Source of the DNA: Malachius bipustulatus | Lineage: Eukaryota; Arthropoda; Insecta; Coleoptera; Melyridae | Assembly: GCA_910589415.1 (NCBI GenBank) | Contig: OU342634.1 | Span: 25,479,144-25,543,143, forward strand | Reading direction: 5' to 3' | DNA length: 64,000 bases | Shown here: positions 12,195 to 25,223 of the stretch, piece after piece | How the letters are laid out: each line of letters begins with the position of its first letter | How positions within the stretch are numbered: the stretch's first letter is position 1 | Program-made: the position numbers and the translations under genes | Notes under the pieces: model-generated | Databases searched by the model: none | What the model was told of the DNA's origin: nothing | What the model saw: only the letters and a program-made list of their open reading frames with translations

Positions 12195-14580
12195 TAGGTA
12201 CCTATACAATATACTATTTTTAGACGCGCACAAACAATAAAAACTGTAAAGTGGGAAAAAAGTTTTTTGTGTTCGATACAAGTAGTGTAGACATTCTTTT
12301 CAAAATCAAATCGCGAAATAAATCAAAAATGACAATTGCGTGTCTGTAATAAAATAAAATAAATCAAAATCAAAGCTAGGATGGTTGATTTATGACATCC
12401 AATGCTTAAATCCATAAAACTCCATAAAAAATCCATAAAACTCAAGAGGCGCAATAAAATTAGTAAATATTGACAATAATCTATTGTTCATATTCAAGTT
12501 TAAGGGCCATTTGTGCGCCTATTGAACTGGACGAGGCTCCATTATGAGACTTTGATTTATGACTTTGGTGACTACTTATAAAAAATACAAAAAAGATTTT
12601 ATGAACTACTCTTAGACTTTATAAATAAGGAATTCGTTCTAATTGTACCTCTACCTACAGGATGACATTTTAATTCATTTATTAATTTACAGGTTATTGA
12701 TAGATATACCTAGTATTGGGATTTCGAGAATTAGCAGGGATAAGGGGTCGGTTAAATTGGAGAAAAGTTGCATTTTAAACTTATTAAGAATCTGAGTCAA
12801 AATTTAGGAAAACTTCAGGCCTTGCTGAATTATCCCGAAAAAAATTAAGATTCATGATTTCTTAGTTTAGCCCATTTTATATTATTGAAAATAATTAAAA
12901 ATAAGTCGATTAGATTATCGAATTTTCATAGTCAACTTTTGATTTTCTTAAGGGCGCTATATTGCTTTTTCATTTTATTCGCTCTAAAAAATCAAGGCCA
13001 CCAAAAATCTGATAAATAAAAAAAATTCAACCTTTTTTTAAAAAAGAAAAAATAGTTTTCACCGAAATGTCACAAAAATCCATAGGCAAGCCTTTTGACG
13101 TCATATGGACGTTATTGGGCGGGAAATAAATTTTTATTTAAAAAAAGGGGAAAATCATTTTTGTACGGTCCGTGAAAAAAATAATTTAAGAAAGTTTCAG
13201 TTTTATACAGGGTGACACCTTTAATAAACATATATTTTTTAAACAGGAAAAATACATATCATAGATCGCAACAGCGGGTTTGGGTAACACCTACGTATGA
13301 ATTATCAATAAATGACGTACTTAGTACTTACCTATAAAATGACTCACCCCACGTACCCCAATTATAAAATTCTTATAGTGAGTGGATTTTAAAGTTATTG
13401 GCCTTATTTTTTTGACAATGCTCTGAAATGCTCTTCCAATTCGAATTTTATCCAAAATCTTTGTTACTAAACGATTGTGGTTCCACCATGATGTGGAGCT
13501 CCACTAAAAAACCTCCATGATCTCAGATAAGCCTCCAGTGCAAGTGCAGTGCCATAATGATGCCCACAGTGCCTCACGTTAGCGTGCCATACAAAACTCC
13601 TTTTTTGATGAAATTTGTAATAATTTGAGAAGAATTATTACGACAAAAAAAAAACGTAAACGTCAGCTAAAGTTCTACAATATTTCTTACTACGAGAGGA
13701 GGTTGGGTTAATAGAGTATAAAAAATTACCTAGTCTGTTCGAATCATCAAAACGGGGCCATATAATTATTAGTAACAATATTTACTTATCGTTTACCTAC
13801 ATATTAGAATAGTAAATCTAAAAACAAACATTCTCAGAGTGAGTATACAGTTAGATGAGTATTGTGTTTACTTCACGCTTTCTGTATCCTATTACGTTTC
13901 GTGTAACGTAACAAGACTCTGAACTTGAAAAGGTGATACAAAGACGCGGTGTCGTATTAAAACCGTTTTGCTCCAATTCATGAGTTCAACAGCTTTCATA
14001 ATTAGTTCTCGCAATTTCTTTTTTTTTGCTAAGAGTTAAATGACCACAGACATTTTTTTATAACTTTTATTTGCTTTTTTTTCATAACTAATAAATTTGC
14101 CCTTAATTTTTAAAAGACAGCCATTGTGGGAGTGGGAGCGGGAGGATAGCAGTAGGAGATCATCAGCTCAGATAATTGCAGATTTAGTAATTTTGTCGGG
14201 GAGTTTACGAATTTGCCACAAGTCTGTAGATAGGTACTATAAAATGGTTAAGTAGGTATATACTTATTAAATTTCTAATTTTGCTCTTATAGATTTAATT
14301 ACCTATAGACGAAACGATGCAGACATATTTCACTTTCTTATGAAAAATAACTTTTATGAAAGAAAGCATGACATTTACAGAACAGCGTAATTAGGAATAA
14401 TAATAACAATAAAAATTGATCTTCCGTACAAGATACAAAACCCACAAAAATTATTTTCCTAATCGGTTGAAGCGAATTTTGACTTTTAGGACATTCAAAT
14501 TTTTTTTTTTACTTTTACAGAAATACGATCTGTCTTATACAATATAGGAAGGGTTATTGAGACTCTGTAAATATGTTTTA
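12195..14580. other. No gene seen; one decayed repeat
   Basis: At about 12700-13000 the order TCGGTTAAATTGGAGAAAAG, TTGCATTTT.., ATTATCCCGAAAAAA matches one arm of the foldback at 36.96-37.94 kb, so this is a single-armed relative. A CAGGGTGACACC end is at 13207. No coding region is supported elsewhere. Confidence 0.55.
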
Positions 14581-14589
14581 CACAAGGAC

Positions 14590-15410
14590 GTCTCTCCAAA
14601 AAAATGGTGTACCTATATTCTGAGAAATAGTATCTTTAATATTGCGAAAAATTTTAAAATGAGATTCTTTGGTTAAAATAGTAAACAAAAAATTCCCATT
14701 AACATGTTTCTGGAAATGCACCCTTTTTGAGTGTCAAAAAATATATTTTTTTTTAATTTTTGAGGATCTCAGGAACCGTTTGAGACACAGAACTCAACGT
14801 TTGTACATCATATCATTGATATAAGCTAAATGTCATTTTACTACCAAGTTATTAATTATTCATGTGCCATTGGCGGAGATTTTAGGATCGAGCAAAGTTT
14901 TTCTGCCCTCCATTTTCCGACACATGTTTTGAAACATACAAAGCGAGTTTTTCATCATAAATAATTGTTTTCTCGGAAAAGGTTCACGTTAGTTAGTACT
15001 TTTGACCAATTTTTTTTCTGTGTAGAAAGCATTGGTGGTTTAAAATGCGCTTTCAAAATGCAAATTTGCACAGTATCGTAGATATTATTAGGGGCAAACT
15101 GAACTCACGCGACTATAAAATCTCTGTCACTGACATTTTTGCAAAAAAACAAAAAAAAACAAATAGCATGGATTTAAAAAAATAGGTAATATTAATGATA
15201 AGACATGCACAAAAACTGAGCTCTGTATCTCAAACGGTTCCCGAGATATCTTTAAAAAAACTTTAAAAAAAATCTTTTTTGACACCCTGTATCTGGAAAA
15301 CGGTACATTTGCGGACACTATTAATGGAAAACTTTTTGTTTATCTGTGACCAAAGAATCTCGTTTTAAATTTTTTTGCAATATTAAAGATATACCCGCCT
15401 TTGTATAGGG
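14590..15410. mobile_element. Foldback element with an AACCGTTTGAG(A)CACAG core
   Basis: GAACCGTTTGAGACACAGAA near 14770 is mirrored by GTATCTCAAACGGTTC near 15226. Outward, the blocks with AAAATGAGATTCTTTGGT and ACCAAAGAATCTCGTTTTAA pair (about 14656 and 15350). The element is homologous to sequence at 16.36-17.2 kb. Confidence 0.7.
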
Positions 15411-15860
15411 CGATTTTTACCCTTTCGCCGTTTTTCGTGTTTTGATGAAAAATTCTTTAGGACTAAAGTTGTAGAGCGGAAAATTTACTACAATTACGGC
15501 CTCAAAACTTTTCTGCAAATCCCGCATAGTAGCAGTGGTTTTATGGTTTTCATGGTAATTTTATTTCTCATAACTAATTACATACATAAAAAATTTCCGG
15601 GGGGCCTAGGCAATAGTTCTAAATTATAAATAAAACGGACACAAGTACTTTTGAAATTAACTGACTTTACTCCAGTGGGAAATCCATAGACGTGCAGTTC
15701 TAAGTTATAAAAAAATCCACCTTTTCTACGGGGGCACACACCATCCCCCCCCCCCCCCCAAACCTCCCGACAATTCTCTGATTCCAATATCTTTCAAATA
15801 TTATTCTGTTCAAAAGTTTTCAATACATAAAAACACCACATTTCTTATTCCATCGCTATA
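15411..15860. other. No gene seen; C-run at about 15744
   Basis: A run of C (about 15743-15759) makes a spurious minus-strand open frame. Nothing else was recognised. Confidence 0.5.
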
Positions 15861-16261
15861 CCGGATGTAACATTTATAAGTACTGCGAAAGATTTCAGGG
15901 AGTGATTAATGAGATCATTAAGAAAAAAAAGTTCATATGAACATGGGTCCGAAAATGCTTAAAGGGGGGGGTAATTTTTACTCTACACCCCCCGGATTTA
16001 ACCCACCCTTGGTGAAAATTTTAAAGTGCTCTACAGTTTATCTTATTAGGCTAAAAAACATTGGTGGATGTGGTAAATTTCGCCATCTTATGTTGAACGG
16101 TTTCGGAGATAAATGAATAAAAACTTTCGTCAGGGTCCCAACTTTAAGGGGCTATAACTCAACGGGTAAGCATTTCGGACATGTCCATATGAACTTTTTT
16201 TCTTTAAATGGTCTCAGGAAGCACCCCCCGAAATCTTTCGCAGTACTTATGTTACACCCTG
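15861..16261. mobile_element. Foldback element of about 401 bp with TA at both ends
   Basis: The left end is CCGGATGTAACATTTATAAG after TATA. The right end is ACTTATGTTACACCCTG before TATA. Inner pairs: AGTTCATATGAACATG with CATGTCCATATGAACTTT, and GCGAAAGATTTCAGGG with CCGAAATCTTTCGC. Confidence 0.8.
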
Positions 16262-16299
16262 TATAGAGGGTATTAACTACCAACTAGTACAAAATAAAG

Positions 16300-17190
16300 G
16301 AGGTAATTCTATGACTTATTCTAAGAAGAAAAGTTCCTATTAACATTATTTGGGTCTGCAAACGCACCACCGTTTTCGAGATACAAGGTGTTAAAAAAAT
16401 TGTTTTTCTTACTTTTTTTTGCGATATCTCAAGAACCGTTTGAGCTACAGGCTCCAGCTTTTGTACAGATTTTTACATTAATAATAGCCACTTTTGAGGC
16501 TCCAAACTAATGTTCTAAGGTACGCCAGTGGTAGAGATTTTAGAGTTTCCTAAGGGTTTCACCGCACTCTTGGTCAAAAGCTGTAGAAGCAACCGTTCTC
16601 GAGAAAAACCGCATTTTATGATCAAAAACGTAGAAAATTTAACACGAACAAAAAATTTATTGTCAAAATTTTCCATACTGTAACATGCCACAAATTAAAA
16701 TTTGGGCCTATTTTTCTTGTGCTTGTGGCCAGATTGTTTTCATCTTCGTCTAGAACAGATTCTTCCACATGAACATGAAGAGCATTTGAAGGGTCCAATG
16801 CAATAACCAGTCAAGTCCATTTTTAAGGCCAAAATTAGTTAGCAGTCGATTCTTACATAGTATAAAATTCTCTTTCGTCCTGTGCAATAACCAGCTCTTG
16901 ATCATAGAAAATAATAAGAATAGCAATATCATCAACTCTAATTTTAATTTTTAATTTCCTTATTTTCTATGATCAAGAGCTGATGGTTATTACACAGGAC
17001 GAAAGAGTTGGCCGTTCATATCTACCAGAAACGTATATACGATTGAACTTCTGTTTTTCATGATGAATTTTGTACGTTTTTGATCATAGAATGGTTTTTT
17101 TTTGAGTAAAAAACATTGGCGCTTTGGAATTCGCTCTCAAAATGCCAATTTTTCAGTGCCGTAAAAGTTAGGGGGTTAAACCCTTACCCA
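16300..17190. mobile_element. Relative of the 14.6-15.4 kb foldback, interrupted by a hairpin
   Basis: It shares AAGAACCGTTTGAGCTACAG, CTTTTGTAC and, at the far side, ACATTGGCGCTTTGGAATTC and TCAAAATGCCAATTTTTCAG with the 14.6-kb element. A strong hairpin at 16871-17006 (CTTTCGTCCTGTGCAATAAC with its reverse) sits inside and may be a separate insertion. Confidence 0.6.
16871..17006. repeat. Hairpin with ~50-bp arms
   Basis: CTTTCGTCCTGTGCAATAAC and CAGCTCTTGATCATAGAAAA are mirrored at 16959-17006 with one or two differences. The loop is about 30 bp. Confidence 0.75.
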
Positions 17191-17655
17191 ACTCTAACTT
17201 ATTGCATACTTTGTAATATATAACCTTCTTTTTTAATTATTACCTAACATAAATAATCACTGCCACTGCATGGTAGTAATATTAATATAAAACATTTAAA
17301 TAAATCCACCCTTTCAAAACAAAAGTCCTAGCATTCGATTATTGATACGGTTTTACGACAAGAGGGAGGAGGGGCGGCAAATTTAGAGTCAATTTGTCAA
17401 TTTGCACAAAAGTGACAAAAAGTTACACAAACAAATCTTACATTTCTTTTAGTTTTATTCTACATTTTTTAATCTTTTGTTGCATTCAAAAAAATTAATA
17501 CATTTACTCAAAAATCTGAAAAAGGTAAACCTACTTTTTTTGCGTAGGTACTCTAGCCGCGAGCCTATGCGGAATTTGTAAAAAAAAGTATTACAACCAA
17601 AACTGTAGGAAATATAATTTTTGTCTGATGGTGTTTTTCTCCAAAACACATAATC

Positions 17656-17899
17656 GGTGGAGTGCTAGAACGTTAATTACAGATCTGCCAGATAATTACT
17701 GATTACTGATTTTAAAATGCCCTGTATTATCAAACTATTGGTCTGATACTGCTGGAAATAAATTCTACTCCCTTTACGAAGAGTTAATTACTGATAAAAA
17801 ATGAAAGACCATTCAAAATATTCACCCAATTTTCAAAATTTGTAATTTAAAATCAATAATTATCTGACAAATCTTTAATTAGCGTTCTAGCACTCCACC
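17656..17899. mobile_element. 244-bp foldback with GGTGGAGTGCTAGAACG ends
   Basis: Perfect 17-bp terminal match (GGTGGAGTGCTAGAACG against CGTTCTAGCACTCCACC). Further inner pairing of TTAATTA and CAGATAATTA with their reverses. MITE-sized, noncoding. Confidence 0.8.
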
Positions 17900-18970
17900 C
17901 ATAGTTTTGACTTTCCTACTAATATACTAAAATAGGCAATAAAGTTTATTTATAAACTTTAGCGCCCTGTAGCGGCAAAACCGTGTAGAATTTGAAATAA
18001 ATTATGAAATTGAATTAATTGTAGAAAATTTTTATCTCTACAACCTTAATTATATGCAATTTTTTACCAAATTTGGCTTTCATAAAAACACAAAAAACTG
18101 CAGAAAGGGTAAAAATAAATCCATTTCTTAGAAGACACATTTTTTGGAGTGCACTTTATGAAAAACATATTCGCACAGTCCCAACTCTTGTTCCTATAAT
18201 ACAAGTTGCATTGCTGTAATTTCCAAAAAAAAGCAATTTTTACCAAAACAAAGAGACTCTTTATTAGTTTTTGTTTTCAAAATGAGACCAAATAATTATA
18301 TGAGCAGTCACGTGATCTTTTTAATTATTGTGAAATTTAACTTTTCATTTTATTACAAAATATGGCATACCTACGTAACTAAAAAATACGAAAAATGTCG
18401 CTAAAAAATTATTTTTTGAAATTTTGCACCCATTTTATCAATTCACTACCACTCTGCAGTATAAATTTAATTTTCTTCAATTTTTGTTAAGCTGGATTAT
18501 TTAAATTTTACCAAACTTGCTCAAAATTACTCTTTTACAACAAATAAGTCACCTTTTTTGATCACTAATGGATTAAATATTATTCCAAAAACTTTTTTTC
18601 CAGAAAAAGGCTAGAAAATACTGTGCAGAGTTGATGCAAGGTTGATATTATAGATTGTACAAATACTGATATTTTAATTTTAAATACTGACAAATAAAGA
18701 CAGTTAACTCTACTTACTGTTCTCGGTACATTCAAAACGGTGTTCCAAATTTTCTTATTCAAAATTGAAGAATATAACTGTGGTACTGATTTTATTCGAA
18801 AATTGAAACCCCTACTTTCAAGGCCTATAACTTTTCAGGGGTGCCCTTGATCTGTGCCGGTTCTTATGCGAAACACCCTGTATAAGTGATACAAACTTGA
18901 AAAAAATTAAAGCACCTATGTTTAAACCCACATTTCAATCCAACCCTAACTAGCATTCGATTGTAGGGGA
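17900..18970. other. No gene seen
   Basis: AT-rich. A foldback-type end AACACCCTGTATAAG occurs at about 18871-18885 without a visible partner. Confidence 0.5.
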
Positions 18971-18979
18971 ATAGAAGAT

Positions 18980-20380
18980 CTGCGAATTAGTACTATATGC
19001 AAATCTTCCTCATTCGGAAACTTTCGACCTGCCAGCATGGTTTCGTTAAGGGTAGATCCATGGTGACGAACTTGGCTGTGATTCAGGAGTTAATCGCTGG
19101 GAATTTGGACCTGGGTCTGCAGGTTGATGTCATATACCTACGGATTTCAGCAAGGCCTTCGATCGTTTGGATCATTGCACACCTTGTCCAAGCTACGTAT
19201 AGCTTTGGTTGTTCCGGGGATCTTGTTGCATGCGTTGTTCGAGAGCCATATCACTGGCAGAAGTCAGTTTGTTGAATTATCTGGATTATCAGATACGTTT
19301 GGTGTGCCTTCTGGTGTTCCTCAGGGATCAGTGCTGGGTCCGCTTCTTTTCAACATCTATTGTGAATGACGTTGTGAACATTTTTGCGAACTGCTGTCTT
19401 TGATACGCGGATGTCTGAAGATATATACGGTTGTTAGGTCCATTTGATGACGCGGTGCTTATGCAGGAAAGATTGGATATATTCGGGCAATGGTGTGTGA
19501 GAAATCATATGGACCTGAATATTGCTAAATGTGCAGTGGTATCTTACTCGCGTAGTAGAGCTCCTATCCTGTATGACTACGGCTTGTCTGGGGTTCCTTT
19601 GACTAGATCTATTAGTGTCAAAGACCTGGGGGTGGTGTTTGATTCTAGTTTATCGTTTAGACAGCATATTGGTATGATTTCCTCCTCTGCCTATAGGATG
19701 TTGGGTTTCGTTATACGCAACTCTAGACAGTTTGAGTGCGCTGACACGATGGTAACTTTATTCAAATCCTTAGTAAGATGCCATCTAGAATACGCCTCCC
19801 TAATCTGGTTTCCCTCATATCTATCTCACATCAGTTCCCTAGAAACTGTCCAACGCAAATTTCTTAAATTTTTGTGCTTTCACTTATATTCTGCGTATCC
19901 ACCTAGGGGCTTCCCACAGGACGCTCTCTTGGAGAGATTTGGGCTTTACAGTCTACAAAAACGCCAAGCAACCAGCTCCGTTTTATTTCTATTTAAACTG
20001 CTCCATAATTGATTGTCCGCAACTATAAAATAGTTGAACGATCAAATTTCACTGTCCCTCGATTAGGTGCCAGATTTCCCAGTACTTTTTATCTTCCAAC
20101 GCCTCGTACGCGTCTCCTGGAGTCATCACCGATTTACACAATGTGCCAAAATTAGGTATATGCGTGTAGAGAACTCTCTCGATATCTTCTGTTCATCAAC
20201 TTCTGAGATAAAACGTTGTTTGATTCTGAGCCCTGATTTACTTGCATATTATATTGCAACTGTTAACTTTATTTTGCTATGATTTGTATTAAGATTTTGT
20301 TGTGGTTACTTTCTGTGTATCTGTTTAAATTTTGTACTCCTCACCGGTAATTGGCTTCGGCTGTTGGTGGCTGTATCAAA

Positions 20381-20411
<31 letters not shown>

Positions 20412-20412
20412 A
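18980..20412 (+). mobile_element. 5'-truncated non-LTR retrotransposon (Jockey/CR1-like)
   Basis: It contains the second half of a reverse transcriptase domain, then about 365 bp of 3' UTR and an AAAT simple-repeat tail (20378-20412), as in LINEs that end in short repeats rather than a poly(A). The left boundary is approximate because no target duplication was found. The upstream part of the element (endonuclease, start of RT) is missing. Confidence 0.85.
18997..20012 (+). pseudogene. LINE reverse transcriptase remnant with several frameshifts
   Basis: In order: CQHGFVKGRSMVTNLAVIQE; the metal-binding block TDFSKAFDRLDH (read from 19140 in another frame); TGRSQFVELSG and GVPSGVPQGSVLGPLLFN (about 19242-19350); a damaged YADDLKIY block (about 19402); and the thumb region SVKDLGVVFDSSLSFRQHI with LVRCHLEYASLIWF and VQRKFLKFLCFH. 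The frame changes at least three times (near 19135, 19190-19240 and 19365-19430). The longest intact piece is 19431-20012. It is clearly inactive. Confidence 0.88.
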
Positions 20413-22640
20413 TCTTCACTACGACAAAGGTTTGTACTTAATCATTATGCAAGCATAATTACTGATTTATTTTATCATCCCTCTTCAGCGCCGTAACTGA
20501 TGAGCACCACTAGGTGTTAAATCTAGGAAGAAACCAGCAGATAAGGGAACGGTTTAATTTAGCACGTGTAATTATTTGTAGGTATAATAGCGCAGTAGTA
20601 TAATAATTATAATATTCAACCATAATAATAGTTGTTAATGAATTTTACCACCCCTCATCACGAATGGAAGGAAGGGTTCCTCTTCCTCTTCAAAAACTGC
20701 CTCTTATTACTTTTAATAACGATTTTGCAAAAATTTCGTAGAGCCGCCCATAAAGACCCATGAAGATCCAATTAGAGTTAGTTGCAAAAAATTTTTTGCA
20801 AGGAAATAATTAGGAACAACCCCTAACCGAAATTTTTTCATTTTCAAGAAACTGAAACTGGTTCACTTGGAAGACGAATCTTTTGGCAAAATATACAATT
20901 TCCAGAAAATCGGGTGAATTGTTGTCATGTTTGCGAATGCTTATTGTTTTATATTGTTTAAATATTAAATAATTTACCAATATTATGTCACTCTTTCGTT
21001 TCGTTGAATCTTTATGCTCCCTCGTAGCGAGAAAGATGAGTCAGGGGCTTGCGCATCTTGCCACCTATTATAATGGCACCTATAATGCTAGTGCACCCAA
21101 ACCATTCAAACTCACCGCAGAGTTGTCATGAAGATAGTCCAGTCGAAAAATTTCCAAGAAGTAAGTTCATCGTGTTAGATAGTCCAGACCGAGGTCCAGA
21201 CGAAGAAGTTTATTGGCTTCTTGCGAGTCAGATATGGGAATGATGAATGATATTGGAGCTGAACGAAATCTGGAGGATCTTGGTTCGAGTGCCATAAATG
21301 GGCACATTTTGGTTTTTGTGCAAAATTTCGGTCATCAGGCCCAAACATGAAGTCCCAACTTTTTCTTTAACGATGCTGGATCGTTCAGTCAGATACAGAA
21401 AAGAATATTGAAAATAGCATGAAGCGCTTGGAATTCATAATAATTTGGTATCGAGTCTACTGAATTCAGGCACCTCTGTTACGTTTCTTCCGTGTTAGAT
21501 AGGTAATTAGATCTGTCTTTGTGAAGCTATTTAAAAAAAATTAATGTTTCTTGGATGGATGGAAAACCCGATTTTGATTTAACCATAGCAACCTTTTGTC
21601 TTCAGATTTTATTGTTATTTTACCGGCAGTGGTATAAGCACTAGCACTAGCACTAGCACTAGCACGGCACTAGCCTAGCACTAAGCACAGCGAATCTCTT
21701 CTTGGTTTCACCCACCTCTACCTCGCATTACCTGTACACGGGTATCTCTCTATGCTCTATTGTGCTGTTCTTTAGTAAACGAACCGCGCTTAGCTATTCA
21801 CCATCACAACGACGGCGACGGGCCGCTAACGCAATATTTAACTGTGCTTCACAGCATCTTGGTCTTGGATCAACAACACCAGAATAGAATTAACTCCGTC
21901 CGATCTAACCGCCCGCGAAATCGGTGACCAACTTCATGCACCGCCTTTCCAGATGGCATTTACTATTAATTTAGTCCTCGTCTTTCGTTGTTGAGTCAGT
22001 TTAGTCCGGTGGGTGTTGAACGAAAGTGAATTCAGTTTTGTCGCTTACGTTCTGGAATTGCAGTGGTCACTCCAGGTGCTCCGGTCATTATATTGTGCCG
22101 AAGAAGAGGTGTCTCTTTAGTGCTGTGACGTATGATGATAATGCATTGCACCGTTCTTGATGATCCTCGCCTTTATTAGGTATTCATGGGTAAAGGTTCT
22201 CTGTTTGGCTTCCTGAAGACATCAGTAAAGTAAGTTCTCATTAGCGATAGGATAGGTTAAATTAAGTAGTAAGTATAGGTACCTACTTAAGTGTGGTGCT
22301 GGTGCTGGAGTAAATTATTGTGAAATTACTGTTACATAACGCGCTTTTTATCGAACCGATCTGACTTACGGGCAAGATCTTGCCTTCTTGCTTGCTCTTG
22401 TTATTTACTCTAGAACTGTTACTGTTACGTTAGTACAGACTCCGTTATCTCGGGTACCTACCTCGTTTAATGATAAATACACACAGATTAATTTCGCCAT
22501 ACCTACCTAGGTAAGGTATGGTTCTTTAAATAATGTAAATTCGTGCTCTAAATAAGGAAAGCAACGATTGTGGTAATTATTTCGTTATTCATTGCAATGC
22601 GCTGATTTCTGTCTAAGCATTTAATCAGAAGAGATTAATT
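20413..22640. other. Mostly unrecognised; less AT-rich island at 21.6-22.25 kb
   Basis: No recognisable protein. An AGCACT microsatellite is at 21636-21665. The stretch 21.68-22.25 kb is less AT-rich, lacks foldback sequence, has a TCAGT initiator-like motif at 21996-22000 and an AAA|GTAAGT donor near 22229. It could be a noncoding exon or promoter, but nothing ties it to Shank. Confidence 0.3.
21636..21688. repeat. AGCACT microsatellite
   Basis: About five clean hexamer units followed by imperfect ones. Confidence 0.85.
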
Positions 22641-22669
22641 GGCCAACTGAAGGAAAACATGTTTGTTGT

Positions 22670-23270
22670 TTTTGGAGAACACTTCCTTCAGATTCCTGAG
22701 CAGCTCCAAAAATGTGCCGATTTCCCGATGGAACCTTATTACATCTCACAAATTTTTTTCCCATCGATCGTTGTTAATTAATTTTAAGGACACCCCTGAC
22801 CATACACACTAGTATGATCACAATAAAATTGGCAAAATATGGTAAAAATTATAACAGAGGATCATAAATTGTTAGACCGGATCATTCATTATTTTGCAGA
22901 TTGGCGGAAAACTGTAACTTTATCCTATTTTGGGCTGTTTTTTTGGAACACTTCCTTCACATTCCTGAGAAGCTCCAGAACCAGAAATATGTCCAGTTGT
23001 CTTCATTTTACTTTGATCGCTTCCCAGAATGATCACAATATTGATTTCTTGGCAAAATTTTGGCACATTTTTTGATAAAATGCACATTAACGGAAGACTG
23101 TAACTTTATCCTATTTTGGGCTGTTCTTGGGCACTTCCTTCAGATTATTCCTGAGAAGCTCCAGGATCAGAAATATGTGGATTTGTCTTCATTATCATAT
23201 TGATCGATTCCCAGATTGATACATCTTTGTATAGGTATGATCACTTTATTGTTTAGCTACGTAACGAAAG
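22670..23270. repeat. Tandem repeat of about 182 bp, two clear copies plus a diverged one
   Basis: TGTAACTTTATCCTATTTTG and CTTCCTTC(A)CATTCCTGAGAAG occur at about 22913-22980 and again at about 23098-23160. A third ACTTCCTTCAGATTCCTGAG is at about 22680. Open frames here follow the repeat and are not convincing. Confidence 0.7.
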
Positions 23271-24949
23271 TGATTCATGTGGGTATTTTACTATTTAAGA
23301 TTCGATAATCGAATCGTAGACTTTCCTGGCATTGTCTGCAATTCAATAAGTAACACATGAGCGCTTGTGTGAAACTGAAATTCCGAACTTATTTGTTCCT
23401 TCGATTCTCTCATGTAAATTTGTTCTGCTAATGTAAAAAACGTCGTATATCCGCAACCTGTCACCATGTGGTGTCACAGTCACAATCTTCAGATCGAGGT
23501 GAATTTTTCATTGACTGCAGGGGTTGTTTGGGATAGCAGCTGCTCTGCATTCTAATTTCTAGCTCCGTTCAAGGTACAATGTACCCTATCCCCATTCACA
23601 TATCTTGTAGACGATTGGCTAACAATTCATAGCCCAAATATACCCCAAATGATATAATTTTACAAGAGCAGAAAGCAAGCTAATATTTCTAGTAAATACG
23701 TGATTTTATGCAAATTACCAAAACCTAGTTGTTGATGCATTCCAAGACGCTTCTAAAATCTGATGACTATTTCTTCAATATCGATGTCGATGTCCATGCA
23801 CTAAGTCAAAGCTCCCTAATAAACGGTTAAGGTCTTTTTATGAGGTCTTCGACATTGGTACGAGTATTAGGTAGGTACACTTGAACATGTAATTGTTTAT
23901 TACAAGCTCCTCTTTGTCTCGACGGCGAAAAGAAGCATATCTAATAAATATGGTAATATTTTTATAAAGAGAAAATGCTCTCCAATTATTAGAACTACTA
24001 TTTTAGACTTGATATCCGCAGAACTATTAATACCCTAACTCGTTATTGTTTATTCTATACATTTCCAGTCTGTTCGCGACTCTTCTTTTTAGTACCTTCT
24101 TCTCGAACCCAGCCTGCTCGCATAGCGCTAGCCTGCCAAATAAAATGATATTCGTCTCCATATTCAGTAACGAAATTGTTGAGAAGTACTGAAAATTAAT
24201 TGTCACATTTTGATAAGATTCATACTTCAGTTGAATGGAGGGCTCCTGACATCTCATGAGATATGTCAAGTTTCATGTTCGTTCATTTTAAAGATCCTTA
24301 TCTACAGTTTGAAGGTCATTGATCACATCTATAGGAATTGTTGACAACGGAATTAATTTTCTCAAACATTTTCTAAAGTTTCTCTTGTTTGTCGTCCTTG
24401 GGCTTGATAACTTCATCTAATTAAGCGGAAAATTTACTTTGTCAGCGGAATATTGAAATATCTGTATATATAGAAGATACATCAAAGAATACACTGGATG
24501 ATTGTGTTTTGTGTTGGTAGATGATTTGCTGATTATACATACTTCTTATATTCATCAGCAATATTTTCCATGTATTACTTTTCATTATGCTAGCCATGCA
24601 ACTATTATAATGTGCTTAGTGAAACAAGATATACTTATTTCTCTAAAAAATTCTCAATAGGTAGGTAGGTATCAAAATTAAACCATTTTTGCTGAAATTT
24701 TCTTAGGTTTTACGTATTTTTTTGGAGATTTCATACCGTAACGATCTTAGAGTATATAATTTTAAGTTTATACAAGGTTTTCGGAAAACTTGAGTGAAAA
24801 ATCACTCGGTACGACAGGGTGGTGGAGGGGCTAATATATTCGAATGCCACACGCTCCTGTAACATTTTTCGAAAACTGAAAAGTGTTTGTTGAAAATTAT
24901 TGAAAATATTTTTTATGTCATTTTTTAACTTTTTTGTAAGCGAATCGAA
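23271..24949. other. No gene seen
   Basis: AT-rich sequence without recognised repeats or proteins; the 80-89 codon frames are typical chance length. Confidence 0.5.
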
Positions 24950-25060
24950 TCTTTTTAAATTCGGTGAGCTCATAACTTGTGTCATTTTTTTATCTTTCAT
25001 CTCAACTTTGACGTAAATCCATTAAAGTCAAAGGATGGAAATGTCCCCTGACACAGTTTT
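24950..25060. repeat. Orphan partial unit of the 178-bp tandem repeat
   Basis: TTAAATTCGGTGAGCTCATA through ATGTCCCCTGACACAGTTTT matches the main array at 28.65-29.72 kb. It is 3.6 kb away on the same strand. Confidence 0.85.
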
Positions 25061-25223
25061 AGTGTATTTTTTTAACAAAAAAATACACTATTGAGGACGA
25101 CATCACTTTTCGAAAATCACCCAAACTCATCAAATGTCCACCGATCATGACCCCCAGATCACGAAAAAGTGGTTTTCCAAAATTCACCTGCCCACGATAT
25201 ATATATATATATTTATATATATA

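Noticed and set aside
13500..13575. Possible conserved short element in GTGGAGCTCCACT
   Set aside because: It is a short palindrome of a size expected by chance in a sequence this long.
15578..15787. Minus-strand frame with a Gly-rich stretch
   Set aside because: It is produced by a C-run and lies between foldbacks; no family match.
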